Shown here piece by piece: positions 22,614 through 32,904 of a stretch of DNA of 64,000 bases (position 1 is its first letter; every line of letters begins with the position of its first letter). A program made the translations under genes and the position numbers. The notes below the pieces were generated by a model. The model saw only the letters and a list, made by a program, of their open reading frames with translations, searched no databases and was not told where the DNA came from. The stretch is from Maratus speciosus. Its lineage: Eukaryota > Arthropoda > Arachnida > Araneae > Salticidae. The stretch lies in assembly GCA_963932465.1 (NCBI GenBank), contig OZ010786.1:445334619-445398618 (forward strand), in the 5' to 3' direction.

Positions 22614-24757
22614 CTAGCAGACTCGCCCGGCGTTGCCCGGGGTCCGTAAATAATAACCTTAAACAAAACTCAAGTTTGTATGATTTTATATCTTTAGAAA
22701 TTCTTTTAAATGAACCTAATTTCGGAGCCCCCCATTGCCTTCCGCAGCGTCTAGAGTGTTCCCAACAAACTTATTTCCGAAGGAACCTGTAACCTGGGGT
22801 CCCCGTTATCTAAGGCAACATGTACCGGAAGTGCTTCGCACGTGCTGGAGACAATCAAAAACTAAGTTGATTGAGCCAAACCTCGTAGTAATCAAGCCCA
22901 AAGAAAGCATATTTTGTTGCGAGTTCTTCTATTTTTAATCTTTGATTCAATTTATACCCATTTTCTGATTTCCTTATTTCCATGCCTAAAAAGTGAGATA
23001 CTTCCCCAAGGTCCTTTAATTCATATTCTTTCTTTAAAGCTTTTATTATTTTTTCAATTGATTCATTTTCACCGCCTATCAAAATGTCATCTACGTAAAC
23101 TATTATGTAAGTCGTAATGTTGTTTTCTTTTCTTGTGTATAGGCACGAGTCCACGGCGCTTTGTTGAAAGTTTAAATGTTTTAAAGATTGTTCGATTCTT
23201 TTATTCCAGGTTCTGGCTGCCTGTTTGAGTCCGTGGATGGATTTTTTCAGTTTACAGACTTTGTTTTCTGAGTTTTTCTCAATGTAGCCCTCCGGTTGTT
23301 TCATATAAATTTCGTCTTCTAATTCACCGTATAGAAAGGCTGTGTCGATATCTACGTGTCTCACGTTCAACTTCTTATATGCGGCTGCTGCCAAAAATGT
23401 TCTGACGGTTGTTTGTGACACTACTGGGGCGAAAGTCTCGTCATAGTTTTCCCCATATTTTTGACTAAACCCTTTGGCTACTAAGCGTGTGCTTTGTACT
23501 TTTGAGTGTTTCCGTAACTGTCTAATTCCTTTTTGAATGTCCATTTGCAACCTATAACCCTTTTGTTAGGTGGAGGATCCACCAATTCCCATGTGTTGTG
23601 TTTTCTCTGCGAATTGATTTCCGCTTGTGTGGCTTTAAGCCAATTTTCCTTTTCTGTGGGATTATTTATTTCCAGTATTTCACCAGTGTTTTAACTGGAA
23701 TGTAGTTGGGTATAAGAAATTATTTTAGTAGTTTTAAAGTAGCTGGAGGACGCTAAAACTATGTTAAAGAAAATTGTAATAGAATTAGATAGTTTTTAAA
23801 TAAGCTGCAACAAAGGCCCCGAGAAGCAGATTAATATTCAAAATTGGTGGTAGTTAAAGTCGGGGAAATGTTTCTGTCATTCATGTAGTAGCCGGAGGAC
23901 TTAAGAAGTTGTTTAAAAAAAGAAGCTACTGAATCGGACCGTTTTTAAGGAATCTGTAACAAAGGGCCCCAAAAGGGTCAACTGATAGTAAAGAGCAGGG
24001 CACTAACATGAAAACTTGTTAAAAGATCTACACTCTTAGCACTTTAGATCTTCAATTAGTCACAATTAAGCATAGAATAATATTTTAAAGAAATGCACAA
24101 AAAATTGGGTAAATGTTTAAAAAATGGCCTTAGGGCTCTAATAAAAATATGAGGGATCTAGGAAGAAGGGTCCAAGACTCAACTTTAAAATTATGTACTG
24201 AGAAGGTGAGAAAATCAGGGGGTGATAAATTCTTGGCACACAAAAAGTTCAAGGGGCATTGGATCGGATCCTACGGCAGCCTAGGGGTCCCAGGATCTAA
24301 ACTGGAATGTAGAAATGTGAGACTAACTAAATGGAAAAAGGATATCAAAAATGAAGATCTGATTAAAAGGAAGCAATTTATTAATCTTTTATTTGCACAA
24401 AAACTTGAAGGGGCCCTGTAACGAGTCACAGGGCGTCAGGGAGTAGAAAGTAGAAAGAGAGTAATCTGGAGAGAGGTCTGGAATCTGGAGAGTAGAAAGG
24501 CAAGAATAACTAAATGGAGAAAGGTCCCCCAAACAAAGATGATTGGATAAAAAGGGGGACAAGTTATTAACAATTTAGTGCATAAAAACTTAAAGGGGCC
24601 CCGGCCCTTAAAAAATAAAAAATCTGAGCCACAGGTGCATTAAGACCTGTCTTGGACTATCCTCACTTAATTTTCAGACTTCTATGGGCGGTAGATTTTG
24701 CGAGCCATTCGCACACAAACAGACAGACAGGGCGAAACTTAGCTTTATTAGTATAGA
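22614..24757 (-). mobile_element. Helitron-like element, copy 3, carrying a copia fragment
   Basis: On the - strand it begins TCTATACTAATAAAGC at 24757 and ends in a GC hairpin plus CTAG at 22617-22614. Host T is at 24758. It aligns with copy 2 through the 3' end (GTTCCCAACAAAC, GAAGTGCTTCGCACG) and through the interior repeats, but about 790 bp of copia pol sequence replaces a part (about 22910-23690). No Helitron protein was seen. Confidence 0.78.
22855..23690 (-). pseudogene. Ty1/copia reverse transcriptase fragment
   Basis: From about 23690 downward one frame reads NPTEKENWLKATQAEINSQ, then NTWELVDPPPNKRVIGCKWT. After a frameshift near 23510 the long frame continues: RLVAKGFSQKYGENYDETFA, PVVSQTTVRTFLAAAA, VDIDTAFLYGEL, IYMKQPEGY, CKLKKSIHGLKQAARTWN, then YVDDILIGG with the catalytic Asp pair and DLGEVSHFLGMEI. 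This is the copia-type RT (RVT_2) from its start to just past the connection to RNase H. The frame then runs out of homology at about 22910 into Helitron sequence. No LTR, integrase or RNase H is attached. Confidence 0.93.
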
Positions 24758-25325
24758 TAATCAGTAATAAAGTAAAAATTCACTTAAAATATCAGCTTTA
24801 TGAAAACTGCATACCAAATGTGGGCCCCCAAAATCAGGGGCCTCAGGTTAACGGCCCATGATTTAATTAGTCCCTCAATCTGTCGTCATAGAATGTCTCT
24901 AACAGTGCTTCTTTTCTGCTCAGACCCATGTTTCCTTTGAATCTCACCCTATCCGTCCACAAACGATCATAGTCCTGATAATTCATAAAGGGGAAAAAAA
25001 GATAAGGGGAAACTAAAACATTTCTGGGACTAGCAAATGATAGAAAAAATTATATTTATTACATGAAAATGATATTGTAATATTAACTGAAAAAATTTAA
25101 AAACAACACTAAGAAAATCCATTTATCAAAACGTCATATTTCTCTTTGAACTCAAAAGAAGATTTGGGGGCCCCTCGCGATTGCGACCATCGCGACCCCT
25201 TAAATCCGCCCCTGGCTTCAGCACAAATTAAGCACTGGTTACCAATATTACTGCCAAAAAAGTTCATAAGTTTTTTGTACAAGCTGCGTCAATATCTTCC
25301 TTAGTTAGTTCTTTAAATGTCCCTT

Positions 25326-26229
25326 TACCATATGGTTCATTCCATGCCAAATCAACCAAAAAATTTCAATATTCAACCTGATCATTTCAGATTTCAATGA
25401 AACTGCCAGGAATCATTGTCCCTGATGATATAAATAGGAATATATTTTTATAATTTTTTTTATCTCATGAAATTTTAATACAATTATTTAAATTTTGAAA
25501 AATAATTTTTTTTGGCTTGCATAAATGTTTTCAATTTTGAATTTCTTAAGTTCTATCAGGCGTAGAGAGTTATATAATCCCTCATTTTACAGATAATTTC
25601 ATAAGGTTTGATTTGATATACAAGTTGACTATGCTTCATTAAAAATAATAATATTGAAAATTTTAAAAAATTTGAAATTAAAAAATTTTTAAGTGTTTTT
25701 TAAAATTTTCAAAAAAAAAATATATGTTTTATGTAATATTATAAGCTTAAAATTTTGAAATTTTTAGAGTGGGATCTCAATGGGATCAGGAGTTATTAAA
25801 TAAAAGCTAAATATTACAATACAAATGGTAATCTGACTCTAACTTATTTTGTTATTTATTTATTTATTGTATGGTAAAATTTAGCTTTTATTTCATAACT
25901 CCTGATCCCATGGAGATCCCACTCTGAAAATTTCAACATTTTAAGCTTATAATATTACATAAAAGATGCATTTTTTTTTTTTTAAACACTATCTAAAAAA
26001 TTTTTTAATTTCAAACTTTAAAAAAAAATTTAAATTATTATTTTTAATGAAGCATAGTCAACTTGCATTTCAAATCAAACCTTATGAAATTCTCTTTAAA
26101 ATGAGGGATTATAGAACTCTTTATGCCTGATAGAACTTGAGAAATTCAAAATTGAAAGCATTTATGCAAGTCAAAAAATGATGATTTTTCAAAATTTAAA
26201 TAATTAATTGTATGAAAATTTAATCTGAT

Positions 26230-26279
<50 letters not shown>

Positions 26280-26389
26280 AAATTTATTCTCATTTGTATC
26301 ATCAGGAACAATGATTGCTGGCAGTTTCATTGAAATCTGAAATGGTCAGGTTGAGTCACTGGTTGATTTGGCGTGGAATGACCCATATG
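25326..26389. mobile_element. 1.06 kb foldback element (long inverted repeat)
   Basis: Left arm about 25326-25812 and right arm about 25879-26389 are reverse complements. Outer blocks are CATATGGTTCATTCCATGCC and GGCGTGGAATGACCCATATG. Middle blocks are TTTCAATGAAACTGCCAG and CTGGCAGTTTCATTGAAA. Inner blocks are GGGATCAGGAGTTAT and ATAACTCCTGATCCC. The arms differ by scattered substitutions and about 24 bp of net length. An A-tract/(AT)n run is at 26230-26277. There is no coding capacity. Confidence 0.88.
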
Positions 26390-27526
26390 TATATCATATA
26401 ACAAAATATGTTAGGGTTGTTTTTGCAAAAATGTGACATTATTATTAAGGAAATTGGTCATTGGTATATTAAGGAAAGTGCTATCCAAACTAGTTTTACT
26501 TAATGTTAATTCAATAAATTAACTGAGTGATAAAGTAAATCAACTTAAACAATACACTGTACATTTTCTTTTCAAAGAAGACATTACACAGATGTATTTT
26601 GTGTGTAGAATACAGAATGTCATTTCAGAATTGCACATATGGGAATTCAAATCGTTCACTTTCAGAAGAGCATTAAAAAAAAAAAAAAAAACATGTAGGA
26701 GAATAATAAAGATGAGATACATTTTTCTTGAATTATTCAAAGAAACATTTGACTCATAAATTTACCCTAATTCACTTAAAAATCATAAAATAATGAAGTT
26801 TTATTTCAGGTTTAGCCATATTTAATAACCAAAAAGCTCGATTAATACATAAATATATTTGCTAAAAGGATTGCAATTACCAGTGATGTCAGCAATATCT
26901 TGAAATTTTTCAGAAAAAAATTTAAATTCCCTTCATGGAAAAAACACGAGTTCAATCATATTAACAGGAAAAATCATATTAGTTCAATCATATTAACAGG
27001 AATTTCATATTATAATACATATGGAATGATATAAAAATGAAAAAGTACGTAAAGTAATTTTGCCTCTACATCTGAACTGAAAGTTTCATTGTTTACATCT
27101 GCGATGCTGTGCGGATTTGAGGGAGTTTACTGTAGTACATTCAAGAAGATGCTGTCTCTTTCAACAGAAACTGTATATTTATTACATATGTCTTTCTTGT
27201 AGAGTTTACAAGCAGCGTCCTACAAACATTAACACCCCTTTGCAGAATTATAAGGACCATAAAAAATGTAAAAAAAATTATAACTCTACAGAATACTAAG
27301 TATTAATTAACATTACATAATATGTATTTATAATCCAAGAGGAACTGTCTTTTTTGTTATCACTTAAAAAATATGAAGTTTTACAATTTTTAACCGTTAT
27401 AAGTTCGAATAAATACAATTTTAATAATAAATATTACCACCTCACAGTTATCATATATCAAATATCATATGTCGCAGTTATCATAAAAATATAAATAACA
27501 TTTAAAAAGTTTTTTTTTTTGCATAG
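26390..27526. other. AT-rich intron sequence without recognised features
   Basis: Apart from an A18 run near 26674 and a short direct repeat (TTCAATCATATTAACAGGAA near 26951 and 26982), I see nothing here up to the acceptor at 27525-27526. Confidence 0.6.
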
Positions 27527-27587
27527 GGAACAGAAATGTGGAATCCTGAGACTTCCAATTTGCTTCAGGTCATTGTGTCAATACAAG
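27527..27587 (+). CDS. UBE2O: UBE2O exon: short UBC segment after the active site
   Basis: A T-rich tract and GCATAG end at 27526, and the donor is GTTTGT at 27588. The exon holds 20 codons plus one base: GTEMWNPETSNLLQVIVSIQ and the first G of the next codon. It corresponds to GTERW...SSLLQVLISIQ in vertebrate UBE2O, the helix after the catalytic loop. The donor lacks the AAGT context but the phase fits the next exon exactly. Confidence 0.93.
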
Positions 27588-28356
27588 GTTTGTTAAGTCT
27601 TAAGAAATATATATTTTGTTTGTTTTAACTTATCATACATGTATCGGTTATATATACTGTGAAATGTATAGTCTAAAAACTTTGTAGCATGTTGGTCATA
27701 AAATGAGAAGTTTGGGTTGATGTTAGCAAGTTTGATACCAGTGCAGTCTGAGCAGGATGACTGTGCAAGGTTTTTTTCTTATACGAAAATGATAATTTGA
27801 ACTATTTCTTAAAAAGTCCTCCCTGAATGCATTCTTCCTATAGCATTATCTCCCAATGATTATCAAAGCCCCTTGTCTCCCTTCTTGAAAAATAAATAAA
27901 TAAAGTAAAATAATTTTACAAATTTTTTTTATCTTGCATCTTCTATTATTTATTTGTTTGTTTAGGTTTTGACATTGTTTTAACTCATTCCGTGAGTTCA
28001 AAGAAATGAATAAATTCTTTCTATCTATTGTTTTAATTTATTCATTTGTTTTTCCTTCTATTAACCCTAAAAAACACTTAATGAAGCTGTTTATTGATAT
28101 AATATTGCTAGAGAAGGATGTAAGGATGCAACAGATGTGTGGCAAAGATACTATATTTGATCCATCTGGCCACTATGCCCAGGCCTGCAGAGAATGCACA
28201 GACCTGGGATGATTTGAAAATGGGCACTTAAATATGATATTGGGAAATAAATTTGTTTAATAATTATTTTTTAAAGGTTAAAGGTAATGCATGTTTGTTT
28301 AAATTTTTAATTTTAAATTATGTTTAAATTTTAAACATTAAACCAAATATAGAAAA
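27588..28356. other. Intron sequence, no recognised feature
   Basis: AT-rich intronic sequence between the 61-bp exon and the Helitron-like array. A 68-codon open frame at 28006-28212 has no recognisable homology, and I treat it as chance. Confidence 0.6.
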
Positions 28357-28769
28357 CTAGTTGGATGTGCCAATCCCAAAACTTTCTTCTATCTTATACA
28401 TCTTAATATTTCAAAACCTAGTTACACATGCTAATACTTCAATATTATTAGTTCAATACTATACCAACTTTGATTTTCATCTTAAATTTCTGCTCAAGTC
28501 AATTAAACGGACAAAAACGAGTTAATCTATATCATGATATTTGTTAAAATTATTAATTTTTCCTTATTTTGTTGTTATTAGCAGTTTGCGAATAGCCGGC
28601 TTAGCAGGAAGCGAGTTCCCGCCGATGCACAAGAGAACTACGAAAAATCAAGAAAAGTATACAAAAATCGCTAGCACAGAGCCCCTTTACCGCGCAATAT
28701 TTCCAAATTCTAGAAGGACCTGTTGGCCAAAGCCAAAAACAAGCACAAAAATTTTGGTTCAATTGTATG

Positions 28770-30950
28770 CATAATTTTATACGTTGTTCGAAGGTACAAT
28801 ATTGAAAATGGCACAGAGATCGGAATTATAGCGCCCCCTTCTGGCGGAATTTTTTCAAGTTCAGGGAGGACTTGTTTGCCATAGCCAGAAACATGCACAC
28901 AAAATTTGGTTCAATTATATGGATAACTTCATACACTTTTCGATGGTACAATAATGAAAATGGTACAGACATCGCAATTATAGTGCCCCCTACCGGCAGA
29001 ATTTTTCGAAATTCAGGGAGGACCTTCGTGACATGACCAAAAACAAACACATAAAATTTGGTTCAATTCTATGCATAACTTCATACACTTTTCGACGGTA
29101 CAATATTCAAAATGGCACAAAAATTGCATAAAAATCGCTATTACAGCGCCCTCTACGGGCGATTTTTTTATAAATTAAGGAAGGACCTCCTTTCCATAGC
29201 CAAGAACTTAAAAATTTTTTTTTGGTTCAATTCTATGCATAACTTCATACACTTTTCGATGGTACAATATTCAAAATCGCACAAAAATCGCTATTACAGC
29301 GCCCCCTAACGGCGAATTTTTTTGCAAATTCAGGGAGGACCTGCTTGCCATATCCAAAAACTTAAAATAAAAATTTGGTTTAATTCTATGCATAACTTCA
29401 TACACTTTTGGACGGTACAACATTCAAAATCGCACAAAAATCGCTATCACAGCGCCCCCTACTGGTAAATTTTTTCCAAATTCCGGGAGGACCAGCTTGC
29501 CATAGCCAAAAACTTAAAATAAAAATTTGGTTCATTTCTATGCATAACTTCATACACATTTCGATGGTAGAATATTCAAAATTGCACAAAAATCGCATTT
29601 ACAGCGCCCCTACCGGCGAAATTTTTCCGAATTCAGGGAGGACTTGCTTGCCATATCCAAAAACTTAAAATAAAAATTTGGTTCAATTCCATGTATAACT
29701 CCATACACTTTTGGATGGTACAATATTCAAAATCGCACAAAAATTGCTATATAAGCGCCCCCTACCGGCGAATTTTTTCCAAATTCAGGGAGGACCTGCT
29801 TGCCATATCCAAAAACTTAATATAAAAATTTGGTTCAATTCCATGCATAACTCCATACAATTTTGGATGGTACAATATTCAAAATCGCACAAAAATTGCT
29901 ATATCAGCGCCCCCTACCGGCGAATTTTTTCCAAATTCCAGGAGGACCTGCTTGCCATAGCCAAAAACTTAAAATAAAATTTTGGTTTAATTCTATGCAT
30001 AACTTCATACACTTTTCGACGGTACAATATTCAAAATGGCACAAAAATTGCATAAAAATCACTATTACAGCGCCCTCTACGGGCGATTTTTTTATAAATT
30101 AAGGAAGGACCTCCTTTCCATAGCCAAGAACTTAAAAATTTTTTTTGGTTCAATTCTATGCATAACTTCATACACTTTTCGATGGTACAATATTCAAAAT
30201 CGCACAAAAATCGCTATTACAGCGCCCCCTAACGGCGAATTTTTTTGCAAATTCAGGGAGGACCTGCTTGCCATATCCAAAAACTTAAAATAAAAATTTG
30301 GTTTAATTCTATGCATAACTTCATACACTTTTGGACGGTAAAACATTCAAAATCGCACAAAAATCACTATCACAGCGCCCCCTACCGGTAAATTTTTTCC
30401 AAATTCCGGGAGGACCAGCTTGCCATAGCCAAAAACTTAAAATAAAAATTTGGTTCATTTCTATGCATAACTTCATACACATTTCGATGGTACAATATTC
30501 AAAATCGCACAAAAATCGCATTTACAGTGCCCCCTACCGGCGAAATTTTTCCGAATTCAGGGAGGACTTGCTTGCCATATCCAAAAACTTAAAATAAAAA
30601 TTTGGTTCAATTCCATGTATAACTCCATACACTTTTGGATGGTACAATATTCAAAATCGCACAAAAATTGCTATATCAGCGCCCCCTACTGGCGAATTTT
30701 TTCCAAATTCAGGGAGGACCTGCTTGCCATATCCAAAAACTTAATATAAAAATTTGGTTCAATTCCATGCATAACTCCATACAATTTTGGATGGTACAAT
30801 ATTCAAAATCGCACAAAAATTGCTATATCAGCGCCCCCTACCGGCGAATTTTTTCCAAATTCCAGGAGGACCTGCTTGCCATAGCCAAAAACTTAAAATA
30901 AAATTTTGGTTTAATTCTATGCATAACTTCATACACTTTTTGATGGTACA
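28770..30950. repeat. Tandem array of ~154-bp monomers with a 924-bp higher-order duplication
   Basis: About 15 monomers each carry TCTATGCATAACTTCATACA, GGTACAATATTCAAAAT, CAGCGCCCCCTACCGG and GGGAGGACCTGCTTGCCATA. A block of about six monomers (roughly 29075-29998) is repeated almost exactly at 29999-30922. For example CAATATTCAAAATGGCAC occurs at 29101 and 30025, an offset of 924. Open frames of 60-90 codons within it are by-products of the repetition. Confidence 0.92.
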
Positions 30951-30953
30951 ATG

Positions 30954-31027
30954 GCGACAGACAGACGGACAGACGGACGGACGGACAGACGGACAGACGG
31001 ACAGACGGACACACAGACAGACAGACA
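30954..31027. repeat. (CAGA/CGGA)n microsatellite
   Basis: Interleaved CAGA and CGGA tetranucleotides follow the last array monomer. The same position in copy 3 (52309-52331) has a shorter version, and in copy 2 (41602-41622) only a trace. Confidence 0.93.
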
Positions 31028-31152
31028 TTTTCTATAAACATGTTTTTTGGAATCTCTGACCCCTAAAACATGCAAATCCGTCGAAAACCGGAAGTCGAAA
31101 AAAATTTCGATTACAATACTTTCTTCTATTGAAGATAGAAGAAAGTAAAAAA

Positions 31153-32171
31153 TAGCATCTGTGGTCATGTAAAGCCTCGGTACTGGCTCCACATCCCTGA
31201 CACTGCCAGATATTATAATGATCTGGCAGAACAACTGCCCTAAAATTGTATGCTGAGAAAAAAAAGATAAATAACTAATAATAGTAATATTAGAAAATGG
31301 ATTTTATTTTTAAACAAAAATTCTATCTTTTAGAGAGTTTTTGAAAATATTATATTTATGATCTATTTTATAAAAAGTAGAAATTACATTAAATAAAAGA
31401 AATGTCCATTTGTGATATTTAAAAATGTGAAATACTATATATTTAATAGGAAAAGAAAGAAGATTAATTATTTATTAAGCAGTTAAGATGCTTTCTAGAA
31501 CTTAGTATAGGTCTCTCACGATAATCTGGCCTATGGACTTGAAAGAGTTTGCAATAACAGGAGAAAAGAAAGTTGCTAACAGACACAAATGGTGCAGAAA
31601 TTACATTTTTTACTTAAAACATAGATTCTGCTAGTAGTAAATTTATATTAACATATGTTATTCATCATCCAAGTTATTGTGAGAGGACTATACTTCCAAT
31701 CACATTTTATTTCACTTTTGAGTAGAAAAATAATTTTCTAGTCTAATATTGACACAACTAACAATTTAAAAAGATGTAATTACTATCAAATTACAATATT
31801 GAGTACTGACACTGAAAAAAATTGTGAAAAATATTGATAATAAGAAAATTAAAAATAAGATTAAAACAAAACTAATAGTGATAGCTAACTAATCTAATAA
31901 ATAAATAAATAAATAAAAGTCTTCATTATGTTAAAAATAAAAAGTGAAGAAAAATATACCACAATGGCTTGTGGTATATCTGTATCTATATAATAGCATA
32001 TCTGGCTATAAATTTTACTAGATATTTGGTATCCAATCAAATTGACAACTGCACTTCTCCAAGCCATCTATATCTTAAGAAAAGTTTTAAAGGAAATTCT
32101 TTAGTTGAATGTTAATGTAGAAATAATTTTTAATTTTGATTTCTTATTCAGTGTTGATATTGAATTTTTAG
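31153..32171. other. AT-rich intron sequence without recognised features
   Basis: Only a short (AAAT)n run near 31898-31915 stands out. The acceptor TTTTTAG ends at 32171. Confidence 0.6.
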
Positions 32172-32293
32172 GTTTGATTCTTGTTGCTGAGCCTTATTAT
32201 AATGAGGCAGGCTATGAAAGACAAAAGGGAACTCAACAGGGTAGAGAAAATAGTAGGATGTATAATGAAATGGTCGTCTTAAAGTTAGTTCAG
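32172..32293 (+). CDS. UBE2O: UBE2O exon: C-terminal half of the UBC domain
   Basis: Acceptor AG is at 32170-32171 and donor GTAAGT at 32294. Two bases complete the Gly split from the preceding exon, then 40 codons read LILVAEPYYNEAGYERQKGT, then QQGRENSRMYNEMVVLKLVQ. The EPYYNEAG and E-NSR-YNEM blocks are strongly conserved in UBE2O and follow the active-site helix. Phase is 0 at the 3' end. Confidence 0.95.
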
Positions 32294-32904
32294 GTAAGTT
32301 TTTTATATAGTTCTTATTCAGTCTTGTTTAATTGTAAAATTTAAAACAAAATCACTTTCTTTTCAGGTAAAATATAATTATGTATTAGCCACCCTCCGAG
32401 CGTCTTGAGAGCTTTCCTGCATTTTAGTAAAAATGCTTATAAAAATAATCTTTATTAAAATTTTCTTTCCTTGTTTGTTTCTGAAATACATTTCATGCCC
32501 CTTTATTTGATACATATGTTTAAAATATTTTTGTCTACAACAGATTAAAGTTGTTTTTGGCAAATGGAAAAATACACCCAAACCGTTCAGAGGGTTAATA
32601 TCATGTTTGCAGATTTGAGATTAATATGTGTTAATTCATTTCAAATTACAAAAATGTTGATATATGCATATTTATTGTTAGAGAATTATTAGGTATAAAT
32701 TTGGAATTACATGTATGAAAAAAAGTATATAAAAAGTAATTCTATATATTTTGTAAGCCAATTTCATTTGCTCTCAGTATGACGAAATGTTATTGTGCCA
32801 TTTTGATCTTTGATTTCTTGTAATTGAGCTATTTCAAATAAAACCATTTTTGTTTGATTTATGGAAGTTTGAATAAGAGTAGAAATAATCTTTTTATAGT
32901 TTAA
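32294..32904. other. Intron sequence, no recognised feature
   Basis: AT-rich intronic DNA after the EPYYNEAG exon. I see no element ends or protein homology up to the GGGGCTCTGCCCC-type block that opens the next repeat. Confidence 0.55.

Larger units (their letters stand above)
16443..25214. mobile_element. hAT-type transposon nest, 8.8 kb, exact 8-bp target duplication
   Basis: The outer ends CAGGGGCGGATTTA (16443) and TAAATCCGCCCCTG (ending 25214) are perfect 14-bp inverted repeats. The flanking octamers GCTTCAGC at 16435-16442 and 25215-25222 are identical, the 8-bp duplication expected of hAT elements. A paralogous uninterrupted target lies at about 15509-15572. Most of the length is later insertions: Helitron-like copies at 16529-17643, 19510-22613 and 22614-24757, and a MITE at 18208-18615. 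A possible hAT zinc-finger remnant (GLKEWQVLYGYKKDSKLHEL, + strand near 18145-18205) is weak. The residue of the element may be non-autonomous. Confidence 0.88.
28357..31152 (-). mobile_element. Helitron-like element with internal tandem array, copy 1 (2.8 kb)
   Basis: On the - strand it ends GGCACATCCAACTAG followed by host T, with a TTGG.AT/ATCCAA stem just inside. The other end reads TTTTTACTTTCTTCTATCTT and can fold (TTCTATTGAAGATAGAA). The subterminal block ACTTTCTTCTATCTT occurs inverted at both ends (about 28381 and 31131). Two more copies (40841-41747, 50949-52456) share both ends and always sit between A and T. Subterminal inverted repeats, an internal array plus a microsatellite, and no ORF recall Helentron-associated (DINE/HINE-type) elements. 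The 5' end lacks canonical TC, so the class is provisional. Confidence 0.7.

Noticed and set aside
28006..28212. 68-codon frame with a hydrophobic start
   Set aside because: Single short frame in AT-rich intron without homology or repetition; likely chance.
28357..31152. CRISPR-like array
   Set aside because: Repeats are ~154 bp, contiguous without unique spacers, and lie in a eukaryotic intron.
29408..31234. Many overlapping 66-101 codon frames on both strands
   Set aside because: They arise because a stop-poor ~154-bp monomer is repeated. The monomer is not a multiple of three, and related frames recur with shifted ends. No evidence for a repeated protein.
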